64,000 nt of DNA from positions 11,100,001 to 11,164,000 of the forward strand of contig CM076141.1 of assembly GCA_038025085.1 (NCBI GenBank). The letters run 5' to 3'. The notes beneath the pieces were generated by a model. It was given only the letters and a program-made list of their open reading frames with translations. It searched no databases and was not told where the DNA came from. A program made the translations under genes and the position numbers. The first letter of the stretch is position 1, and every line of letters starts with the position of its first letter. Origin of the DNA: Tetragonia tetragonoides (Eukaryota > Streptophyta > Magnoliopsida > Caryophyllales > Aizoaceae). Below, in pieces: positions 55,532 to 64,000 of this stretch.

Positions 55532-56898
55532 ATAAAGGAGGCATATTTTAGGCGTAATGAGGTGTGCCACGTAGGCGAGAATTTTAGGAGCGCGCCACCT
55601 AAGCGAAGATAAAGACAAAAAAATTGGTGTAAAACGTTTAGGACTCTTTAGCATCCCTATGGTTTAGGATTCTTGAGTTGTGATAGACCTCTAGAGTTTT
55701 ATAAGAGTTATACTAGATCTCTGTCAAATATTTGATATCAAATATAACTTTTTCTACACGTCTTAAAAAATAATAATTTTTATACCATCATATTCGCATC
55801 GAAAAATTCTTTAGAACGAGATGCATATCTAATATGTATAAGAAACATGTAAGACCGCATGTATATGTTGGTTCCTGTAAATAAGTAAAAATAATAATAT
55901 TAATAATAAAATTAATGAATATTAATATACAGATATTTCAAGCAACCCGTGCAATGCTGGCAATTTCAGAGAGTTTTTTTTTGCATGCCACATCAGCGAT
56001 TCAATTAAAATTTTAATTATTTTGTGATTTAATAAAATAAAAAATAGTTGAAAAACTAAAAGATAATCATCAAAAGTTTGGCCGGTACTTCACCATCGTT
56101 AGTGTGAAGAATTTGCATCAATGTTGAACACTTGCGAAAATAATAAGTCAGTTACCCAATTAATCATTTCTCTTTCTTTGCAACGAAAAAAAAAGACGGA
56201 TGTTCCTCCACATATAAATGTTCCCCCACTAAAAACTAACGTTTATGATAGAACTTATGTAAGAAATTAGTTACTAATATACCAGATGGTTGGAACAAAT
56301 GGAACTCTAGAATGAATAGAATATGTTATGTGTATATATAGCTAAAATAAAAGATGAAGCAAGTACATTATTGACCTGCATGTGCACTCAACATCTCAAA
56401 CTATAATATGAGAAAGGTAATTTTCCGGGAGCAATAAGGCGTGCCACCTAAGCGATAATTTTAAGAGCGCGCCACCTAAGCGAGAATAATGACAAAAAAT
56501 AATCGGTTTAAAATATTTAGGAGTCTTAGCATCCTTATTGGTGTAAAATTAGATATCGATAAACCACTAGAGTTTTATGAGGGTTATAAAAGATTTTCGT
56601 CATATATTCAAAATCATATATAACATTTTGTATACTTTTATTATGTTTTATTGGTAAAAGATAATTGTTAGTAGTTGGATTGTAATATGAGTCTTATTTA
56701 TTTGGATTGTTTAATCACAAAAAAAAAAAAAAAGAACAAGAAGATTGAATCGCATTTGGAAGTTGGATTGTAATATAAGTCTTCTTTGGATTGCATAATT
56801 ACAAAGATAATATTAAAAGAAACCTAATTATTGACATTTTCAATATTAGTGGTAGTCTTTTTTAAGTAACCCGTGCATTGCACGGGCTTTAAAACTAG
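55532..56898 (+). mobile_element. Plus-strand Helitron, copy B
   Basis: Starts near TATAAAGGAGGCATATTTTA and ends with hairpin CCCGTGC-ATT-GCACGGG, CTTTAAAA, CTAG (56895-56898) and T. Same layout as 50626-52006. Confidence 0.72.
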
Positions 56899-56900
56899 TA

Positions 56901-57733
56901 TCTATATATTAGAGGCATTTTCTGACAGCATTGGAGGCGTCTACCTAAGCAAGCCATTGTAATAAAATTTTAATATAAATATAAAATAGAAATATATGTT
57001 TTGGTATAGAATATATATACTAAAGTTGTGCTTTCCTAAATCGTCAAAGAGTACACTATTAATTAGAGGTTTTGGTATAGAATATATACTAAAGTTATAC
57101 TTTCCTAAATCATTATAGAGTAGACTAATAGACTATTCTACAATGATTCTAGGTCCAATCTTTAATAGAAAACTTTACCATTATCACGTATATTTTTATA
57201 ACTGTACGTAATATACTGATCCCCCATGTTATTTTAGGGCTCCAAACAATCAAGCATTAAAATATGTTTTGCTATTCTAAGGTTTACGTATAAAAAAAAT
57301 TATTTTTTGAAAAGTAGTTATGTATACATTAGACATTTAAACTTATTTTACCATAAAAGAAGGATCATATCTTTGGAAGGTTAGTTGTACACTTATATCA
57401 ACATAAGAGCATTGACGTACCAAGATCAAGCATAGAAAGACTTTGAAACTATCACCTCTTGGATTATGTAACATATGGGATGAGTTAATTAATAGTTAAT
57501 TGAAATTGATTTAAATTAGGGAAGATGCCCTATAAAGTCATAGTAATCTTTTTATACGGCATTCATGATATTAAATGGATTATATAAATATTTATCCATA
57601 TATTACTAATATTTTTTCATAAGTGACAATTACACTCGGATTTTTCGATGAGATTAATAATCATGTTATATTAATTTTATTATATAATCACAGTCCGTGC
57701 AATGCACGAACATACTCACAGGCATCCACCTAG
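56901..57733 (+). mobile_element. Second plus-strand Helitron, copy B (about 125 bp shorter)
   Basis: TCTATATATTAGAGGCATTT to CACCTAG at 57733. Lacks the stretch found in copy A after GGGCTCCAA, where copy A reads ACTCCCTTCGGACCATAAAT, a Stowaway-like phrase. Confidence 0.72.
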
Positions 57734-58200
57734 TATGTATATATATATACCATGACTTTACTCTGATTTTTTGGGTTCACAACCAAGGTATATTCCACCA
57801 TCGACTATCATGATTATTTTCCCGCGTTGGTTTGTAGGCACCTCAAACAGTGGGACAACTGGTCGAGAAATTTAGAACTGTTCCGTACCCAATAATTTAA
57901 AATTCAAACCGGTTTCGATTTTGATTAAGAATAGATAAATCCCTAGCTAACACTCAATACACCTCCTTGATTTACCAGGACCAGGATCGACTTTACTAAC
58001 TAAACTCTATATCCCCTCACAACATTATAGGGGCCGGACATATTTAAATTTGCATGAAAGAGGATAAGGAGACTATGTATATTCTAATTGTGCATCCCCT
58101 CACAACGTTATAGGGACATATATCAAAATGGAGTGATCGATTAATGAAATATTGTCCTAGCGTAGTATAATAATGTTTGATTCCTCCATGCCTGACCTTT

Positions 58201-58709
58201 GCATTTTTGTTGTGTGAAATTTTAATAGTCACACTTACCGACGTACAATAAAATACCACGCAAAAAAAAAAAATTACAAAATACCTACCAAATAATATTC
58301 TTTGAAATCGTCGTTATGTTTCAATTTTTGATCTGCCACAGCTCACAGTCACACCCCTCAATCACGGCTCACCCTGCTTTGATTTCACAAGTTCCTCACA
58401 AACACAAAGCAGAGATGGAGATAATCATGTCTACGGTCTACCCTCTCGATTTTTGAAGTTATTTAATTTACGAAACAAAATAAAATATTTTGAGCAAGGT
58501 AGCAAAGGACACTATTGTACTCCTTTATAAAAAAAAAAAACTAGTAAGAGTAATTAATTTAGGCCAGTAGTACGTACGTAAGACAAAAAAAAATTGTTCA
58601 ATAAAAGAGTATGTTAATAGGTAGGTGTACCAAATCATTTAAAAATCAAAAGATGAGGGTGTGGGTGGTATAGAAATATGCAAATTTCAATGTGCGATAA
58701 TTTGCATGC
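58201..58709 (+). other. Unique upstream region of the intact knottin gene
   Basis: No ORF. Contains the presumptive promoter; ACGTACGTA occurs near 58571. Confidence 0.4.
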
Positions 58710-58717
58710 TATAAAAG
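58710..58717 (+). promoter_or_regulatory. TATA box of the intact knottin gene
   Basis: TATAAAAG lies 79 nt before the ATG, leaving room for a leader of about 50 nt. The sequence just after it (GGGACTTGCGGCTCC) resembles that of the broken paralogue. Confidence 0.75.
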
Positions 58718-58795
58718 GGGACTTGCGGCTCCTCTAATTTTTCACAAAAACACACACAGATAAATACTACACATAAAAGCAACTAAGCAAGTAAG

Positions 58796-59173
58796 ATGGA
58801 GATGAAGCAGGTGATCATGGTGCTATTCTTGGTTGCTTTGATGATGGTGGCGGCAAAACCGCAACCCGCCTTTGCTGCCCGTCAAGCAGTCATTCCGCCT
58901 TCAAACATATTGATGCTTGGTGTTGGTGGTGGAAGTAGTGAAAGTGATGATGGGGTTGTTGAAGTAAAACAATTTCCATTTCCTCCTGTTTGTGCAAACT
59001 TAGGAGAATATTGCAATAAATGGGTTGGACCAGGGTGTTGTTACCCAAATTACTGTAGTGGCATGACTGGTACTTGCATATGCCAAGGTCTTGGCGAGTC
59101 TTGCGGTATCGTTGCAACATGTTGCGGAACCCTTCGCTGCAGCAACCCTGTAGGTGGTCCTTGCGTTTACTAG
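58796..59173 (+). CDS. Secreted double-knottin (antimicrobial-type) cysteine-rich peptide precursor
   Basis: 125 codons without intron. The ATG lies in a good plant context (AAGATGG). Residues 1-27 are a signal peptide (IMVLFLVALMMVAA core, KPQPAFA before the likely cleavage). Residues about 28-66 form a propeptide with an acidic patch. The rest holds 12 cysteines as two six-Cys modules one residue apart: C-x6-C-x7-CC-x4-C-x6-C, x, C-x6-C-x5-CC-x4-C-x7-C. The CC pair and spacing match inhibitor-cystine-knot peptides such as the Mirabilis/Phytolacca antimicrobial family, which normally carry one module after the signal peptide. Expected to be secreted to the apoplast; antifungal or antibacterial action is inferred. 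A paralogue at 3016, same strand, is broken. Confidence 0.88.
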   Translation: MEMKQVIMVLFLVALMMVAAKPQPAFAARQAVIPPSNILMLGVGGGSSESDDGVVEVKQFPFPPVCANLGEYCNKWVGPGCCYPNYCSGMTGTCICQGLGESCGIVATCCGTLRCSNPVGGPCVY

Positions 59174-60437
59174 ATGCATCATTTTTAGTTCTAAATAAAA
59201 CTATAACCAAGTTGTCGGTGTCGTAATTGTAACTTTTTTTCACCGTTATTTATTTTGGGTATAATGTCAGTTAGTGGTTTCAAGATTACTCCTAAGTGGT
59301 TTGGTAATGTAAGTTATGGGGGGTTCGATTTCCCAGCAATATCCCAGCAACCTCATTTCTTATAATTTCCGGCTTCTAGGAACTATGTATACTTATTATT
59401 CCTTGATGGTGTTACGTTGACGTGGTATTGTACTCTTAAAATTGTATTTATATTTTGTTGTGTATGTACTGTGGCTTAATTTATTAAAAACGTACAATGT
59501 CATGTTCATGTGTATCTTTCTGGCCACCTCTTCTTCTAATTTTCCTCTATTTTACATCATCTCTTTAACTCTAGCTAATAACTAGTTTGGATTCCGCGCT
59601 GATAATTGTATGATGACCAACTCTTCAAAAAATAATACTCCTAATAATTAGTTAATACTAATAGTAACGTACCAATAATGATGCGTAGCACAATTCAAAT
59701 CCAAATTATTTTTTCTCAAAAAAAACCAAAAAAACAAATCGACATTATTGATTAACAAGTCAACTCTTGCCATCTTTGTCAAAAGATGGAAGAAGTTGAC
59801 GAATTAACTTACTTTAAATATAAAAAAAAACGGGTATACTTTGAGACGGATCGGAGTAGTAGAGGTATAATAATGTATAGGACAAGATCATTATTAATGG
59901 GAAGATGATTATCACTGTGTGGTTGCTAAATGCTACGAGTATTTTGCAAACGTGCGTTGAGACTTGTTATTACGTAATTTTAATTGATGTACCCTTTTTA
60001 TCCAAAAAATAAAAAAAAAAATTAAAAAAAATTAAAAAATAATAAAAAAAATAACACTGACCTTTGTGCCTCATCCGGCCAAATAAATAAATAAAAAATA
60101 AATATAAGTTCCCTCAAAGGAAAAAATTAGTAAAAAGCCTCTGGGTGCTGTGTGCCTGTGCACCGTGTGGTATTAGGACAACACTCCAACAGTGACTGCA
60201 GATGAAGCTAAGGGTTTCTTTGCATGGACTTATGGCCACACCAATGACGAGAAAAACTCCATACTAGTGCCGTGAGTGTGAAACAGAACATCCTGGATTT
60301 TGGTAACTGCTATATCTCAGCTTAAACTACATATATACAATCCCTTCGATTATTTTGATTAATCTCTAAAATGGTCGAATTATACTAATTTATTCATTTT
60401 TCAAATGCAGCGAATTTCATGCCCGCATTGCTGAACA
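59174..60437 (+). other. Intergenic region and 5' UTR of the next gene
   Basis: 59174-60150 shows no gene; A-rich runs occur near 60005-60050. A 5' UTR intron before the next ATG is plausible, with donor G|GTAACTGC near 60302 and acceptor AAATGCAG at about 60410. Confidence 0.45.
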
Positions 60438-62132
60438 ATGGCCAAAGTTCCCTCTTTGGTGACCTTATCCATTTGTGCCCTAACAAATTACATTATTTAT
60501 GGTATCTTTGATTTGCCCTTTTGCCCAATTTTGATTGATTCTGGGTTTTGTGATTTGTTTATAAGTTACAAAGTTTTCGATTATTAAGGTTCAAAAATGT
60601 TTGATTCTTTGCTGATGAAAATATTGATTTTGTTGCAGGTGATTATGATGATGAGACTTTGCAGGGTATATATGAGTTACCCACTGAGCTGTTTGATTGC
60701 TTATTGAAACAGTTGCCTGCTTTAGCACTCCACAAATTGCAATTGCAAATGTTAGTATTGTTTCTATCACTTATTTTAGGATTAATTTGTTCATTCTTCT
60801 ACAAATTTGTTCAACTTGTTATTTGTTGCTTGCGTTTTTTTTTTCCTTCTTCTTTTGGGGGGGAGGGGGTGGTTAGTGAGTGGGTGGTGGTAGTTGGGAA
60901 TACATAAGCTGCGACAGATGTTCATATGCATCAACAACAACATTGCCCTAGTGCCTCCAAATAGGGTTCCGCCTTGGTGGCTTAAGGCGGGGCGGGGGGG
61001 GGGGGGGTTTCAGGTGTTCTGTGTACGCAACCTTACCCATGTCAAAATAGAGAGGATGTTTATGTTTGACCCTTGATCCAATGCTTAGTGACCATCGGCA
61101 ACTTCACAGCAAATAAGAAGTGCAGAAAGTTTAATGACCCATTTGATTTAGTCCAGTTCTATCCCAAAGCCGAAGAGTAGCACTCTTTTTGGCCCCATTA
61201 AAAATGGACAGAGATATTCATATGCATCAAATAGTATTAATCCATACATCAATAGCTCTCTCCACATTGAAGTTCAACCTTCTTCAGATTAGGTTTTGTT
61301 GTGCTTGAACCAACCCTGAGCTATATGCTGAGATCAACTCCCTTTAGGGGAGCTACATCTGTTTATTAAGTAAACATCATCTACTTTGATCACTGGTTCA
61401 CGAGCCCTACTAGTTTTCAAGATCATCTTTTGTTTGCTCATTTATTTGTGTTTGTCACCAACTCATTTCTTTGCTCTAAAGATTCATTTCTCCCCTGCAT
61501 GAACTAGCTATCCTCTCAGTACAGAGGAGAGAATCTGCTTATGGAGCATTGCCTTTGTGTATGTGTGCCTGAAGGAGTATGGGGAGTATGGCACTAGCAG
61601 TCTAGCACCAAGATTTCTAAGTGTTTTGTTGTTTTATATAACAATTCTTGCAGGCCTGTCAAAGCCGAGAGTGATTTTGACCTTGAGTATGATTGCCTAG
61701 GGAAGGGAAGAAAACGTGTGATGTAAGAGTTTCATTGAAAAATGTACTACTCTACTTTTGGAAAATAGTGGACTGATATCAGTCTTCTTTCTTAGAAATG
61801 GAAAGTTCAATATGGCATGGAAGACATTATTTTACTTACGTTGGCCTGAGCTTATCGAGCGTCTTCCCATGTACCCATTGCCGGCGAAAAGCGTTTCAGA
61901 ATGTGACTCAATATGTGACTGGCAACAGAAATACTGGGAAGTGCATGTACAGAAGTATGACATTCAAATGAAATCAAAACAATTTCTTGTTTCACCTTGC
62001 TTCACAAGCTAGTTAACTCATGAGTTGCTTTCAAAGGCTTCTCACATGAATTTGTTAGTTGCTTTGATGCAGCTGCAGAGAGAGCTATGCTCCCGTCTTT
62101 TGATGGACGTGTTGGGGAAATTGAAATTCCTG
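60438..62132 (+). CDS. Probable RNI/LRR-like (F-box-like) protein, N-terminal exons
   Basis: Five exons join in phase: 60438-60501 (MAKVPSLVTLSICALTNYII), 60639-60750 (DYDDETLQGIYELPTELFDC, then LPALALHKLQ, an F-box-like ELPxEL..L..LP pattern), 61654-61722 (acidic, ending GKGRKRV), 61796-61954 (FNMAWKTLFYLRWPELIERL..WQQKYWEVHVQ) and 62059-62132 (AAERAMLPSFDGRVGEIEIP). All introns are GT..AG: AT|GGTATC is read as G|GTATC, with acceptors GTTGCAG, CTTGCAG, TTCTTAG and TTTGTTAG. The block TAWKxLFxxRWP..W..xYWExHLQ..A.LPSFDGxIGEI is what I recall from plant RNI-superfamily proteins of unknown role. Only about 160 codons are seen. Later exons were not found in the window, so the gene either continues beyond 64000 or is disrupted by the LINE there. 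Confidence 0.7.
60930..61075 (+). mobile_element. SINE remnant in intron 2 of the RNI-like gene
   Basis: CATCAACAACAACATTGCCC, then GGGTTCCGCC, a G homopolymer, TGTGTACGCAACCTTACCC and TAGAGAGGATGTTTATG follow the order of Au/TS-type plant SINEs (GTACGCAGACCTTACCCC..AGAGAGG..GTTTC). Confidence 0.55.
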
Positions 62133-62198
62133 GTAAGTTTATGCTTTTCAATGTCATTGGGAACCGAACATTTCTCTTTTAGATTGGGATTTGCTTCG

Positions 62199-62716
62199 AT
62201 ATTGAGCAATCCATGTTGAGTATGTGGACCGTTGGATTTCAAAACTAAGCCATAGGTTGAGGATGCTTCCTTAATTTTATTGGAGATACAAACCTTGAGG
62301 GGGTAGCTCAGCTGGTAAGACCTCTAAGAAGTGTTCCAGAGCTCCCAGGTTCGAGTCCCCACAGGGCCACTGGAGGTTTTCCTGGCTGTTAACTTCAGCG
62401 GCCATGGGATTATTCAAGCTAAGCTTGGACACCGATGTTGTCTAAAAAAAAGTACAAAAAAAAAAAATGATCGGAGATACAGGGTAAACTTCTTCTTTGG
62501 TCCGAAGCACTAATCACAATCCTGTTCAAGTGGATTTTGTATTTCTGATTCATTGTTTCTCTATTGAGTACATCATGTTGAGTATGTAGATCATTGATTT
62601 CAAACCTAGCATATCCCGTGGATGGTTCCGTAACTGTATTAGAATACAGGTCCAACTTCTTCTTTGGTCTGAAGCATCAATTGCAGTCCTGTTAAAGTGG
62701 ATTTTGCACTTCTGTT
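62199..62716. repeat. Diverged tandem repeat split by a SINE
   Basis: CATGTTGAGTATGTRGA..CATTGATTTCAAA..GAGATACA-like sequence occurs at about 62211-62290 and 62573-62650. AACTTCTTCTTTGGTC.GAAGCA..CCTGTT.AAGTGGATTTTG occurs at about 62487-62540 and 62654-62710. Order and spacing show two units, the first interrupted by the SINE. Confidence 0.7.
62291..62471 (+). mobile_element. tRNA-derived SINE with target-site duplication
   Basis: The head has a Pol III A box (TAGCTCAGCTGG, 62304-62315) and a perfect B box (GGTTCGAGTCC, 62348-62358). A tRNA-unrelated body (GGAGGTTTTCCTGGCTGTTA) and an A-rich tail (about 62442-62467) follow. GGAGATACA flanks it on both sides (62282-62290 and 62472-62480), a perfect 9-bp target duplication. 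Confidence 0.9.
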
Positions 62717-63741
62717 TTCTTGTTTCTCTATTTGTTCGCTGACGTTGCTCATCTGCTCCTCCTTGCATTTCTCTACCTAGAGCATCTTCAAATCTTGTTA
62801 AAATGCTCTACTTCGGCTGACTGCTGCTTGGAAAAGGCCCTTTGAAGCGTGGTTGCCACAAAACCATCATATCCGAAAGTTTCCACATGTTTCTACAATA
62901 ATTAATAACCCTTCACTAAACAAACAATTTCTTCAATTTGGAAAGGAGTAACTAGCTGTGTAAAGAAGCTGCAGAAAGTGTCTAAGCTAGTCTATGTATC
63001 CTGGATCAAGGACAAGACTGTCCCTGGGTCCAACTAGTACTGTTCTAGTTTGTTTCTTTTGTTCTAAAGACAACATCAAGCACATAAGAAACAAATAGTT
63101 TTGTCTTATGTAAGGATTTATTTTATTTTATTTTATATATTAAGCAGATATCTCATATTTGTCCAGTTTTTGATCTCATATCTCATATCTCATATGTATG
63201 TTTAAACTGTTATTTGATGGTTACAAAAACAAGTCCCATACCACCTGTTAATGATTATGTAATAAAGCTGCGTTGTGTAGCCACCTGTTCAAGTTTGCTT
63301 ACACAAAAATTCGCTTGAAATAAATGTCTGCACACTGCACTTTGTGATCTCAGTGCATAAAGAACCAACAATCAATGTGACATTTGACATGAATTTAGTA
63401 GTTTACGTATACTCCCATACATCATGCTTATATGTTTTTAGAGGTAAGCTTGACCTTATCTGGCCCAACCCCTCATGGGCCAGGGTGGTAGGGTAAGTCG
63501 GGCAGTTGAATGGCCCCTGGAGGCCTGGACCCCCTTCCCCTTAAGAACCAGCATACCACTTTTTGCGGTAAAGCTACCTTTTTTTTGGTGGTGGAAAACC
63601 ACTTTTTAAGATACTTCTTATTAGTTACTACCTCTAAGCTAAAAAGTGACCTACTTTACCTCATTGGATGGCCATTTGGCTTTAGATTTACCATTGGGGG
63701 TAGTTGTCGCCACCATTTCACCCTTGATTAGTTGAGGGTCA
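62481..63741. other. No recognisable coding sequence
   Basis: Probably intron of the RNI-like gene or its flank. I searched for a continuation exon after GEIEIPG and did not find one. Confidence 0.35.
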
Positions 63742-63999
63742 ATGAGGCCCTTTCTTAGCTTAGACGTATTAAATAATGATTTATGTGTGATGTGTCGGCA
63801 GGACGGAGAGAGTTGTTTGCATTTGTTTGTGATGTGTAATTTTGCGAGGGCCTTGTGGGATAGGTTGGTGTGTGGGGAGGCTTTTGTGTGCCCTGCTACT
63901 GTGGGGCAATTCCTACAGATGCGTTTTTCGGCTATGCGGAGGGGGAAGGAGGGTAGGATGTTGTGGCGGTGTGCCTGTTTAGCTATTCTTTGGTGCACT
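63742..63999 (+). pseudogene. LINE ORF2 C-terminal zf-RVT region, runs off the window
   Basis: An open frame from 63742 to the window edge reads DVLNNDLCVMCRQDGES, then CLHLFVMCNFARALWDRL, matching the zf-RVT pattern CxxC..ES..HLFxxC..A..xW of plant LINE reverse transcriptases. LWRCACLAILW follows, as expected just before the LINE end. No stop in these 86 codons, but RT sequence is not seen upstream, so the copy is 5'-truncated or spliced into other DNA. Confidence 0.72.
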
Positions 64000-64000
64000 T

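Noticed and set aside
62297..62370. Functional tRNA gene
   Set aside because: A and B boxes are present, but the sequence does not fold into a clear cloverleaf, is followed by a SINE body and A tail, and is flanked by a TSD.

Overview
This window is repeat-dense nuclear DNA of a flowering plant. It has split genes with GT..AG introns, plant LTR retrotransposons (Ty1/copia, Athila-like and Tat-like Ty3/gypsy), MULEs, Helitrons, LINEs, SINEs, MITEs and long (AT)n tracts. The two secreted double-knottin genes resemble the Mirabilis/Phytolacca antimicrobial-peptide family, so a Caryophyllales dicot is my inference; the sequence does not prove it.

Layout. 1-1530: 3' end of a decayed copia element with its LTR. 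1.8-6.1 kb: several terminal-inverted-repeat (TIR) elements, including a 3-bp-TSD Harbinger-like element and a long-TIR element nested in another, around a broken double-knottin gene (3016-3382). 7.3-15.5 kb (minus): a tetraspanin gene of the TET18/TOM2A type with five recognisable exons. Its introns hold a SINE remnant, a duplicated half-exon, a LINE fossil and a MULE with a 9-bp TSD. 15.5-22.7 kb: no recognisable coding sequence, but a duplicated TATA-containing block. 22.7-40.7 kb: nested, broken Ty3/gypsy elements: an antisense plant-mobile-domain-like (PMD-like) ORF, a hairpin tandem array and a 1.5-kb LTR; an Athila-like gag, PBS and LTR on the minus strand; then a Tat-like element with gag and integrase but no protease or RT, with further antisense genes. 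40.75-42.4 kb (minus): a broken MULE transposase. 44.2-58.2 kb: AT-rich Helitron territory containing a recent direct tandem duplication of about 4.8 kb. 58.8-59.2 kb: an intact double-knottin gene. 60.4-62.1 kb: the first coding exons of a probable RNI/LRR-like protein gene, followed by a tRNA-derived SINE. 63.7-64.0 kb: the end of a LINE ORF running off the window.

Probable host genes are the tetraspanin (membrane scaffold), the intact secreted cysteine-rich peptide and the RNI-like gene. The broken knottin copy lies about 55 kb from the intact one on the same strand, which suggests an old local cluster spread apart by transposons. Nearly everything else is mobile DNA. The most unusual features are the antisense genes inside the Tat-like elements, whose upstream regions copy the GC-palindrome-plus-TATA layout of the elements' own LTR promoters, and an eight-copy array of short hairpins just upstream of one LTR. 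All comparisons were made by eye; no alignment or database search was run.
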